64,000 bases of DNA from positions 109,419,717 to 109,483,716 of the forward strand of contig JBOZIK010000001.1 in NCBI GenBank assembly GCA_051453625.1. Direction: 5' to 3'. The DNA is from Welwitschia mirabilis (Eukaryota > Gnetophyta > Gnetopsida > Welwitschiales). Positions within the stretch are counted from its first letter, which is position 1. The number at the start of each line of letters is the position of its first letter. Positions 24,554 to 35,700 of this stretch are shown one piece after another. The position numbers and the translations under genes were made by a program. Under the pieces are notes generated by a model. That model ran no database searches, was not told where the DNA came from, and was given only the letters and a program-made list of their open reading frames with translations.

Positions 24554-25035
24554 TGTTACTATGCCAAATTATATGTATTTAATGGGGTATTTTGAATACT
24601 TTTGTAGGACATGTAAATAGGTTTATATGGAATTCTAATGATTATGAAGAATCAAGGAGATGATCACAAAAACAGGTAATTCTAAACATATTTATAGGCA
24701 CTTTAGATAGATTCTAATACTTAGCACTTTGATGGATAAACAATGATGTAAGAGGTTGATTTCTCTTAGATGGAATCTTCACGAAAGCTTGCCATCCCCT
24801 TTGTCATTTAGATAACATATAAGGCAACATAGATGAAATGGGACTAACTGTGAGGTTGGAAGCTAATGGTTTAGCTCTTATTATGGGGTATCATACTCAT
24901 AGTCATATGAATAATAGACAAGACAACAACTATTTTGTAAGAATGGAAATCACTTATATTTGTAATGGTGTCATGTAACTCATGTAATTTTCTAGGGTTT
25001 CTTCTCTCACTTTTAGGGTTTTTATTTTAAAAAAC

Positions 25036-25044
25036 TATAAATAT
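25036..25044 (+). promoter_or_regulatory. LTR TATA box (type 1)
   Basis: 'tataaatat' in 'aaaaactataaatatccctc', aligned with 'tataaatgcctc' in the LTR at 3086. Confidence 0.5.
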
Positions 25045-25342
25045 CCCTCTTGTTTACTTCCAATTTCATCTTTGATACTAGATATTCTTATGATAGGAAA
25101 TTGAAGGACAGGGGATCCATCCATAGATATAGAGGGAATTATTCCTTGGTACTAGACTAATTATCCTCTATTGAGGTCCTGCTGCATTGTTTATAAGTGA
25201 ATGCTAATTTATAATTAATACAAGAACTCTTTTCACTTCTATTCTGTGAACCTCCCTTATGGCTTAAGTTTATTATGATTCTATGATAGCTTCATAGTTT
25301 ATCTAAATCATAAGGGAAACATTTGTTAAGGCTAACATTGTT

Positions 25343-26066
25343 TGATTTTTTTTTTTTTTTTTTGTTGTGGGCAAATGAATATTTTCATTACTAGTGTGCT
25401 TTAATGTAAAAACCCATGATAAAGACAAAGGTGGTAAGAAGGGATCTTACTCCAAGTTGAAACCGCTATTAATTCTATAGAGAAAGAGAAAGGCTACCCT
25501 ACTACGAGGGCTCTTTAGCCCAACTTAAAGAATGAAAGTATTGTTTACAAGCTAACTAAGACTGTGTTAGGTTTAGGGATTACCCAACAATAAGGTCTAG
25601 TATCTAGTAATTTTGCTCCATACATAGAAATAGATTTTAATTAATAATTTGTTGCTTCAATAAAATTAGGCCATGTTAGGTTTAGAGGGCATTACAAGAT
25701 ACTATAAGCAGGTTTGAAGGCCCTCTGTAGTTGATAAGAAATACCTTCCAATAAAAACCGCATTACCTCTGGCTCTGCTGAGCTAAAGAGATAAAGACAA
25801 AATAGTGCTACCTTATGGAATAGAATGGATCATGTGATCATACCTCTTAAAATAGAATCCATAGTATATTAACAGACCCAGTTCTTAAGGGAACATCCAG
25901 ATAAAGTTAAGTGTATACTTCTCTTAGATAGTAGAAAGATCCCTTGAAGAATTGTCTATCTTCAATGGAGAATTCTAGAGATTAAGTTTTAGGGTGATCT
26001 AAAGTCAGGGAATATGTGAACATTTTTACATCACTCCCTATGTGATGGTGTGTCTTTGATAGAATG
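25343..26066 (-). mobile_element. Poly(A)-tailed retro-insert (LINE or retrocopy) in E1 3' LTR
   Basis: A 724-bp block absent from the other type 1 LTRs. It is flanked by the 8-bp direct repeat 'acattgtt' (25335-25342 and 26067-26074), which belongs to the LTR. On the plus strand it begins with a T run of about 19 bases (from 25346), i.e. a poly(A) tail on the minus strand. This is the mark of target-primed insertion by LINE machinery. No coding domain was recognised on the minus strand, so it may be a 5'-truncated LINE 3' end, a SINE-like element or a processed transcript. Confidence 0.7.
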
Positions 26067-26509
26067 ACATTGTTAGTTTAAATCTTGCATTGCACTTGAT
26101 TCCATTTCATTTCCATATTTGCATTTACTCATATTTTGTTTGATATATCTTATAGCTTATGTTGGTTAGGGATAAGTGATAGCTCTTCCTAATTGATCAA
26201 AGAATTGATTCTTATGACATAAGGATTGGAATTCAAATAGACTCATTACACTTGCATTTCATCCATTTGTATTTCATCATCATTAATCTTGCATTACATT
26301 TGCATTGTTTCTTATTTTTATTTACTAAAGAGAAAAAAACTAAAAATACTTTGTTGAAATCAATTTTATAACTTCTAGCCTAGTGTTTTCAATAAATTAT
26401 GACATTCAAATTAACCCTTGTCTACACTATTGTGTGTCTTTCTACAAGTATTTGTGATTTATAGGACTTACTTAAGGACTTCAAGATTGCATAAATTCAC
26501 ACCACAATA

Positions 26510-26514
26510 TGCTA
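26510..26514. repeat. Target-site duplication of E1, right copy
   Basis: 'tgcta', identical to 5525-5529. Confidence 0.8.
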
Positions 26515-29500
26515 CTAATCACATGAATTATTGGTGTAATTATTTTAATGACTTTATTAAAGTGCTAATTAGGTTTATTTAGTAGATAAAACTTTAGTTC
26601 TAGTGGAAGGATATGGTTCAGTTACCCTTAACTTGGCATTTCTCTCTCCACAAACTCTTTCTTATGTTCTGTATGTGCCTTCTTTTTTATCTCATTCCAC
26701 TCTAATGTAAGAAGATCACTTAATCTTTATGACAAAGCACTCAGTGGATATTTATGATTATAATCAATACCTAGTTATGAAAGGCTACATGAATGAAAAG
26801 CTTATTCATGTACATGTTTGTATCAGAATATGAGAGATTACTTGCATAGTTTTCTAAGATGAGATCTCTTCCTCACTATCATGGCATGCTCAACTACAAT
26901 GTCCTACTCCTTACACTATAAATGCAATACATAAAAATGGTCATCAAGTTATTTTGTCCATTCCATGGATTTTTTGTAATGTGAAGCATGTGTAATGGGC
27001 AAAGCAACTCAATAGTGATTTACACCAAGTAAGCGGTATGCCTATCAAAAGTTTTTGCTTATTCATAGTGATCTATATGGACTTATTTAGTTTTAACTCT
27101 CCACAATGTTTGTTATTTTATCTCTTTTATTGATGACTATTCCCAAATGAGTTAGGTGTATTTCATCAAGTCCAAATCTTAAACTTTGGATATTTTCAAG
27201 AAGTTTAAAACCAAAGTGAAAATGTAAGTCAATTATTTGATTAAGAGCTTTCACTCAAATAATGGTAGTGAGTACACATCTAATGAGCTTAAGGACTTTC
27301 TTTCTTTTAAAGAAATTTTTTATTTAAAGACCTACCCTAGGACACCTTAATAAAATGGCACTGCTGAGTAATTTAATCTCACAATCATAAAATATGACAC
27401 ATTCAGTTATATTTTTTAGTAATTGTAAGACCTATCTTTGAGGTGAAGCAATGAATACAATTGTGGATATTAATAACCATATTGGTTGCTATATTGGAAA
27501 AGGAGTATTTCTAGCTATGAAGTGGTATGAATACAAGTCAAAGTTGAAATAATTTTATATTTTTAGTTGTAAGTGCTACATCCATATTCCACGTGAACAT
27601 TGTGATAAATTTGAAGCACATTCTTGGGTCAACATCTTGATAGGATATCTAAGCAACTAGAATAGTTATCATGTTTATCTCTCACAGCATCATAATATTA
27701 TTATTTCTTATGTTTTCATCTTCTCAAAGATCTTGAATAATTATTCTCAGCTTTATCTTTTAAAGCTTTATCCTTTTTCTAACCCAGTAACCATCTTGGA
27801 TGCTAAATATTCTAAGGTTAAGAGCAGAGATGCAACCACTGGTTCTACCCTAATTTCTTTTATTAGTATAGCTTCTTAACAACCTATAGGAATTTAGTAA
27901 TCTAGTCCTTTGAGCATGCTCAATCATGGTTCTAGTAGTAATCCAGTACATTCTCCAATTGAAAAAGCTACAACAACCTGAAGATGACATCAAAGTTCCT
28001 AATTATACTCTACTCTCCAAGATGTCCATAATTATGAAAAAGGATAAAATTGGAACTAGAAATGGCTTAGATATATCTCATGATGATGATGATGATAAGC
28101 TCCATCTAACTATTGATGGTGAACAAACCTCATTTAAAACTTCTATTTAACATAATCATTGGATAAAATCCATGCAAGATAGATATTAATCCTTGTTGAA
28201 AATGATACTTGGTAAGTAGTAAACCTTCCATTAAGATGCACAATGTTACTTAACAAATATATTTTCTAGAATAAATATAATGCAAATAACGCCATTGAGT
28301 GACATAAATCTCATCTTATTTATATAAGCCTAAGACACAAGAATGGACTTGACTATAATGAAGTCTTTAATTTAATAAAAAAAAAGGACTTACATTAGAA
28401 TAGTGATTTTATTAGAAGCATAAAAAGGATGGAATCTTCATCAATTAGACATAAATACTGCCTTCATCCATGAAGATTTAAAATAAGAAATCTACATGAT
28501 GTAAGTAAACGATTTTAAAGAAAAAGACAAAAAACACAAGGAGTGTAGATTGATCAAGTATTTATATGGGTTAAAATAAGCATTGAAAACTTTGTACACT
28601 AAGTTTGTAAATTATTCAAATTCTATTGGATTTAAATTATGTGATTATTAAGATGTGAATGCCACATTATTCATAAAACCTGAAGGATAAAAATTTACAT
28701 AAATAATGGTATATGTGGATGATATGCTGATAACCAGAAGTGGTAAAGAAGATGTGAAAAGAATAAAAATCATTCTAATTAAGCCATTTAGAATATCTGA
28801 TATTGAATTAGTAACTTCTATTCAGGTGTAGAAATTGTTTAGCAAAAGGATGGAATCTTCTTAATGCAAAAGAGCTATATTAGAGATCTAATCTAGAAGT
28901 TTAGACTATAAGATGTAAAAGAAGCTATAACATCTTTAGAAAAAAGTATCAAGATATCTACTGATGAAGACATAGAACCTACGAATGAAATAGAATAAAA
29001 AAGTATAGTAGGAGGTTTGATTTTTGTAATCAATACTAGACCAAACATATCATATTTTATTGATGTGTTATCAATATATCTTCATGCACCTAATGTCACT
29101 CATCTAAATGCTTAATATACCTAAAGAAGATAAAAGAGTTGGGCCTTACCTTTAAAAAAAAACTTTCAATTAATTCTCAAGGCATAATATGACTTAGATT
29201 TTGTTGGACAATATGATACCTTATTTTCAACATTAGCATATATCATGTTCTTTAGAAGATTGCCCATGAAAAGACTATAATGCGATCTTCTACCAAAGCT
29301 AGATATACAACTACTTCCAAATCATGTAGATAAATCAAATAGCTAAGGAAATTATTAGAAGCAGTAAACTTAAAATAAACTAAGGCAATAGAACTCTTCA
29401 TCAACAATTAGTTACTAATTTGCATAGCAAAATATCCAGTGCACCATGATAGGACAAAAAACTTTCATATTGGGATTTAAAAAATTAGAAAACTCATACA

Positions 29501-29600
29501 AAATGAAGTTATTACACTTGTATAATATCCAATCACAAAAAAACTACAATATCTTTACCAAATTACTTGGCTGAGAGAAGTTCCGGTATTTCCAATCCAA
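26515..29600 (+). pseudogene. Ty1/copia pol remnant (protease to RNase H)
   Basis: Copia-type pol in the order PR-INT-RT-RH, which separates it from the gypsy elements around it. After the split protease motif come 'LSYVLYVPSF' near 26660, the integrase zinc part, 'LLIHSDLYG' near 27055, 'SNNGSEYTSNELKDF' near 27255-27300 and 'NGTAE' near 27355. The RT shows 'LDINTAFIHEDLK' near 28435, 'LYGL' near 28563 and the catalytic 'YVDDML' near 28710. RNase H ends with 'PVHHDRTK' near 29430. Stops and shifts occur throughout. A 3' LTR was not delimited; a purine-rich stretch near 29964 ('ttgagaggggaattac') may mark the polypurine tract. Confidence 0.85.
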
Positions 29601-32379
29601 GATTGAATTGATAATGAGCTGATTCAAACTCATTCTTTCTTATACATTGTGGGCTTCATTTGATTTGTAGGTCTCTAATTAAATTCACATCTAATCTTAA
29701 TACTATGAGTTATGTAATACACTTATGACCTAGTATCATGAGATGTGTAGTACATATTCTAGCATAGCATAATGAGATGTGTAATGCATGTAATAAGCAT
29801 GTCTTCTCAGAGATGTGTAGTAATAAATTGACTAATTCTTTAATGAAGTAGTTTTCTCACATGGAAATTCCTTTTCAAAGGTTTTATTATAAGTCACATT
29901 CCCAAGACTTTCCCCAAGGTACCCTAGATTTCTTATGAAAGAGAGTGTAGTCCAACGTTGAGAGGGGAATTACTAAGTTTCTTGTACATCATGGTCTTAC
30001 ACCTAAGGATATATGAAACCCTAATGGTATGCTTGCCTTTATAAGCAAGCTCTTCTATGAAATAATTGATGAGGAGAAATAAAATTTTACTTTTGAAAAT
30101 CTTGTGCTCCATTTTTGGGATTTCTTATTTTTTAGCACTTAGATAAAAAATCAAATAGGAATATCTTATATAAGAATTAATTTCTAGATTTATGTTAGAT
30201 AAGACTTATGTAATTTAGTAAAAATCCTTATTATGTTACAAAAGATAATATTTCTTATATAGGTAAAATATTGCTATTAATATAAGGCTATTAAAATTAT
30301 TATTTGAATATTAATTTTATTCCAAGATAAGGATGATAAAATATAGTGTTATTTTCTTATAGTTAAAACTATAATTATTGGTGTTTACTTCTCATATTAA
30401 TGAATGGATGGAGATTCCAATTAAAACATGATGTAAAAGTTCACATGGTAATTGACAACATTTCATCATCCAAATTATTATTATTAAAAATCTATATATA
30501 TGCATATATTCCCTTAAGAAAATCATTTCTTATTCCAACAAAGTTTGATCAACCTTATGATGTGCATGTAACCATTTCAATACCCTATTATCTATTATAG
30601 GCAACCTCTGAATGAAAATTTTCCCCCTTGTTAATTGCATTTTAAGTTATATTGAAATCTTATTTTCATGTCTTTTGAGCTTGTAGCAAAAATGCTATAT
30701 AAAAGGTTTAAACTTATGCATAGCTAGAATCTCCAAGTCTGTGTCCATCACTAGTCTTTGTAGTTGCATTAAAAGGGGAATGATCCCATATGGTGCATAT
30801 AATATGACTAAGGGAGTTTTTAATTTTGGTATACATTTAGTGATAATTATAGTAAATATATTTATTGTGATGATAGCATGTGTTTTTGTGCCTAGTGTTA
30901 ACCTCTGTGATTATGTCTATTAGGATTGGCTTCCACATGGAGTGAATAATATGATCAAGGAAGATGTGTGATAAAATTCCTATCATTCAGGTTTATCATA
31001 CTTTTTACTATTCTAACTTCTAACCTTAGGTAAGTAACATTTTATCAATTCATGGATTCTACAACTCCAAAATGGATACCATTAGTTATGTGTATTGCAT
31101 GTTAATTTATTAGCTTATTATCTCTTATTTTATAATAATATGTTATTGCATTTACATTCATTCCTTAATTCTAATGTAATCCCTCATTGGAGTCTGGTGT
31201 GGCTAATATTGATCTCAAGTACTAAAATTCAGAATCTCTTTAGGAAGTCCCAGATCATACATTTGTATAATAATGATAAGATACTACCATTACATCATTT
31301 CTCTTTAAACTATAAGGTTAGAGTGTTTTCTTATAGTCATTTTTATTCTTATGTTATAAAGGTTAATAAAGATAATAGTTGAAAATTCTGCTTTTAATAT
31401 AATATGCATTTGATTGTTATTCTTTATTTATTCATGCAGAATGACTATTAAATATATCTATTTGATTATTATTCTTTATTTATTCATGCAGAATGATTGT
31501 TAAATCTATTTATTTGTATTTATGATTAATAAAATAGAATTCCAAAATAATGGTTAGATGGTAACTTTAACAAACAATGCATTTAGTATAAGTACATAAA
31601 ACTACTTGATCAATCCCTTATTAAGTATGCAATAGGAGTTCTTCTTAATCCTAATGACTATGTATGAGTTGAATATTATTCTTATGATTGAATGCTATGT
31701 ATTTCATTCATCTAAAGTAATTTTAAAGGATGTATATTTTTAGGGGTTTGGTTAAGTTGGGAATTACATATTTAGTCTATCTAAGTTATATTTCCTTATT
31801 CTATTATTACAAAATATTCATACCTAACTAATAGAAAGCCAAAGTTAATTTACAAAACTTAAATTTCATGGCAAACTTATTAATGAGGGTTTTAATCTAT
31901 GAATCTAGTCTCATGATGAATACGTTATTAACATGGAAAGATATAAATGTTTCGTGCATATTTAATTCTATATGTATTAAGATACTTTTTTAATTATTAA
32001 TCCTAAATTTAATATAAATTTATATAAATGTTGATAATAGATTCATAGAATCTATTTGAAATGATATAAGGACAACTATAATTTTATAATCAATATTTTA
32101 ATTTTGTTATGTTAAGATTTAGCGTTGAATCTTTCAGGATGTTTTATATAACTTTCTTCATTTAAATAACTATATAAAATGTTGATTTTATATCTATTTA
32201 GAAAATTTTATAGTTTAAAATATCTATTGATTGCCACTTCTTGTTATAGTAAGCATGCCTATAGTGGACAAAAATATTTTATTATAACCTACATCAAAGA
32301 CTTATGAGAATTATTGTTTAACCTTTTTAATCTTATATTTCTTGAAGTTAATAAATATGCACTTTAATCAACTATATTT
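29601..32379. other. No gene recognised; AT-rich sequence
   Basis: No coding domain, RNA gene or LTR pair was recognised. The first part (to about 30130) is probably the 3' end of the copia element, including 'gagatgtgtagta' words repeated at about 29739, 29779 and 29811. Short open frames at 30400-30600, 30741-30923 and 31095-31382 have no recognisable domain. Confidence 0.5.
31409..31512. repeat. Tandem duplication, 52-bp unit, two copies
   Basis: 31409-31460 is repeated at 31461-31512 with only a few changes. Each unit contains 'tattctttatttattcatgc'. Confidence 0.8.
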
Positions 32380-33340
32380 TCATTTTCAGATCTAGAAACC
32401 ACATCCTAAACATGTAATTTCACTATCACTTTATACTCTTTATTCATAGTCTTTTTTAATTCTTTTATGCAAGTATTCTTACTCACAGGTTATTACCATA
32501 TCTTATCAATTGCTATCTTTTTATAATAATTCCTTTATCTATATTCTTATTAGATCTCTTAACAGTGTCTCTATCCAATATCATTACGAAATTCATCTTT
32601 TTATGTCTATTCGATTTTCATGGAACTCTTATTATATGAAAGGACTAATCTTATTTTTCATGTCATTCTTATTGCATTAGTCACTAAATTTATATCTAGA
32701 TGAAGGTTCTTCCTAATTGTGTTAACATTGGATTTTAATTAATTGAATGTTACACTTTAAGCCATGATATACTCTTTAGAACTTATATGCTTTGGCATAG
32801 TCTACATAACCAATGAAAGTTTGAATTTTCTTAGTCACTTAAGTTTCTCATAGAGATGAAAGCATCTTATATACCTAAATGTCCTTATATGATCTTTTTT
32901 TTCCCTTTAAGTTATTCCATTCTTTAATTAACACATAAACGTTTAGTGGTTTGGTACCTAATCTATTTGTTATATAGGTAGTGGTTATTATAATCTCTCT
33001 CTAGTACTCTTCTTTAATATTCAAATGCTATAACATGCCCTTGGTTATTTTACATAATTTTCTATTATTTCTTTCTACCCCATCATTTTAAAATAGAAAA
33101 TATGAGGTTTTATACTTTCTTTGTATACCTCTTTCCTTTAATATTTCTATGTGTACTTTAGACAAGTACCCTTCATCATTGTCAAACTTTAACTTAGTCA
33201 TCCTTACACCTTTTAATTTTGTACTAAATTCTGCAATCCTTTCATGAGGTAATACTATATGTTTTAAGTGAAATCATCCAAATGAAGTAGATAAAAATTG
33301 TTATATCCTCTTGAAGTTACTTTACTAGGTAATACAATGT
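32380..33340 (-). pseudogene. Ty1/copia integrase remnant
   Basis: On the minus strand, starting near 33240, a copia integrase core can be read: 'KLKFDNDEGYLSKV' near 33200-33160 (family LRSDNGGEYLS), 'ERGIQRKY' near 33125, 'NDGVERNNRK' near 33085 (family QNGVAERKNR) and 'EEYWREIIITTTYITNRLG' near 33020-32965. It is followed at about 32890-32790 by the 'HIRTFR' and 'FIGYVDYAKAYKF' words that follow integrase in this family. Stops are present. RT was not followed with confidence, so the lower boundary is approximate. Confidence 0.75.
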
Positions 33341-33929
33341 TATAATATGCTTAAAGAACAAGTTACTTTACCATATGTTTCACAAGTTTTCTATCATTTT
33401 GATAACCATTGAAAAATTAATACATATGCATTATTAAATTATTGACTATGACATTGTACAATACATTTTATTTTATATGAAGGATTTTATTTTATCATAT
33501 ATTTATTATTATTGTATGCATGTTGGTTGTTCTACTACAAAATTAAATGCAATACATTTTTACGTTAGTACTCAAGCCCTAATTAGAGAAAAACATCATT
33601 AAAAAGAAACAAAAAAAAAAAAATCCTTCTCTTATCTCCTAAGTTCAAGATGAAGAAAATCATAATGCTCATGATATGAAAAACACATGGAAAATTGTTG
33701 TAGAATATTATATTAATAACTCTCAAATAAAGAAATATGAATAACATTAATGAGGTTGTTTCTCTTGCAAATAGACATGTAGGAGTTGTCAAATTGTAGT
33801 TTCTTTAAAAACAACCTACTACCAAAAAAATTAAGCAAACTTCATTTAAAATGAATCCTAATAAGTTTTCAAGTCCAAGAAACTTTCCTACTAATTTCAC
33901 CAATGTTATTAGGAGACTATTAAAAATGA

Positions 33930-35700
33930 TATTTTCATTACCTTTTTGGACATGGGGAATATGGGATAAATTTTGAAGGACTTTTCTTTGATTTAGATAA
34001 ATTTAATTTTAAATAAAACAGATTTTGATAGTATTTTAGATTTTAGATGAATAAGCTTATGTAATATTATTTATAAAATAATGTTAAAATTTCTTACAGA
34101 AAGGTTAGAAATTGTTCTTTTGGTTTTGATTTCAAATTCGCAAGGATAACTTGTGAATCAAAGACATATTTTAAATCAAGCAATTTTGTTTTACTATAGC
34201 TTCCATTTTGAATAGTCAACCAAAAAATGTGAGGAAAAAAGCTTATGTTCCATTCAACTTAGATACAAGAAAATAGTATGATAAAATAATTCGTATTTTC
34301 TTAATATGGTAATTAAACGTTTTGATTTTTCTAAATAATGGTTGAAATTTTTAAAAGCTTGTTATACCTATTGATATCTTTCTATTATATTAAATAGTCA
34401 TTTTCGTGGATACTAGAATAATAATACTATATTCAATGAGTTGATAACATATCATCATTTATTTATTTATTTTTTAACTGAATTTTGAAGAGTAATAATT
34501 GATAAGGCTCAAAAGAATAACACTTTGACAGAGATTGAAATTGCAAAATGTATTCATGATTTAACTTATGTTTAGTATATTCATGATAATTTTATATTTT
34601 GTGCACAAAAATAAAAAAAATTTCAAAAGTATTTAAGATATTTTTAAAAAAATGTTTAAAACCTCTAGTTTGAGTCTAAAGCTACAACAAAGTGTGCTTT
34701 ATATTTGCAACATGGATTAGAGTTAAATTTATGAAATACAATGAATTCTAAGTTATATGATCACTTGCTTACTTATAAAATGTTTAGGTATTTATATTTT
34801 TTACAAACACAAAAATAATCATGAAGCAACATTTGTGATAATATGGATAAGATGGTAGGATGGAAAGATAAGTTTTTATTAAGGTTTTTTACATCTTGAC
34901 TAATTCATTTATGTCTTGTCTCTAAACTCTAAAAACGTTATCAAGCATAAGGGAAAGCTACATAGAAATTTCTTATGTGCAAACCCTTATGGTGAAAAAA
35001 ATATATTTATTTAAAAAATCAGGATTCTTTTATATAAATCATAGGATGAATATGTCCTTATTTAAAAACACTCTATGAGCTGTAATTACATATAGATAAT
35101 AGACAATGCGTCCAAGTGTTAAAGGCTAACTATTTAAATCATTCTAAAACTTTCTTTGAAGGTCCACATATTATTAGAAGCTTTGTAATTTAGAAGGATT
35201 TAAAAAAGTAAAAGATTGATCAAATATTATATGCATTCATATATTCATGAAAATTGCAAATGTTAATGAAAATATAATTTTAAATCTTTAGAAGCCTACA
35301 CTACTCTTTGATATTAATCTCAAAGATATAAATATTTTTTCTTTGGCAAAATAGGATAAATTTCCTTTCCAAATAATCTTCAAAAATGTAGTTATATGCT
35401 TATAAATCACTAATTCTTTTTCAAAAATTAAGAAGAATGCTCTAAACACATTTTTGTTCATTATACATGAATAAGAAAACTTTGATATTCTATTTGTTAA
35501 TGACAAAAAAAAATTATTCTTCCAAATATGGTTGAAGACTTAATAGTCAAATAATGGCATTAACCCACAGATGAAGAAGAGGCAAATATTGCTTTTTTTC
35601 ATTTCCTTCCTCATGTATTAGCCAACTTTGGGAACAGAATAATCTACTATCATTTAAAATCAAAGAATTTCATATTTGATATATTTGCAATTTAATTTTG
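33930..35700 (+). pseudogene. LINE (L1-type) reverse transcriptase remnant
   Basis: Plus-strand remnant of a plant L1-type LINE ORF2. The segment 34055-34230 follows the 'RPISLCNVLYKIMSKILANRLK...LPLISNSQGAFV' region in shifting frames. Near 34560-34600 'YIHDNFIFC' stands for the catalytic YADD region, with one aspartate changed. Near 34850-34925 'GWKDKFLLR' and 'LIHLCLVSKL' match the 'GWK.KFLS.AG...LIKSVL...P.Y.MSC' region. A later piece near 35540-35690 resembles the 'DRLIWHYSKNGQFSVKSAY' region. The order is right for a LINE. Ends, poly(A) tail and target duplication were not found. Confidence 0.6.

Larger units (their letters stand above)
5530..26509 (+). mobile_element. E1: Ty3/gypsy (Athila/Tat-like) element, type 1, carrying a nested type 2 insert
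   Basis: Whole LTR retrotransposon in the plus orientation: 5' LTR 5530-6754, tRNA-Asp primer site 6758-6775, gag about 7140-8760, protease 9110-9590, RT and first part of RNase H about 10090-11148, nested insert 11149-20743, rest of RNase H and integrase 20749-22310, long 3' untranslated region to 24553, 3' LTR 24554-26509. Matching 'tgcta' duplications flank it. Motif order (PR-RT-RH-INT), long 3' untranslated region and primer type place it with the Athila/Tat branch of Ty3/gypsy. All frames carry stops, so it cannot move by itself. It is inserted in the protease motif of a Ty1/copia element. Confidence 0.88.
24554..26509 (+). repeat. E1 3' LTR (type 1) with internal insert
   Basis: Starts TGTTACTATGCC and ends 'accacaata' before the 'tgcta' duplication. 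Without the insert at 25343-26066 it would be about the length of the 5' LTR. Palindromic module at 24791-24827. A TATA box 'tataaatat' at 25036-25044 is better kept than in the 5' LTR. Confidence 0.85.

Noticed and set aside
25346-25364. T run as a simple microsatellite
   Set aside because: Its place at the edge of an 8-bp-flanked insert makes it the poly(A) tail of that insert.
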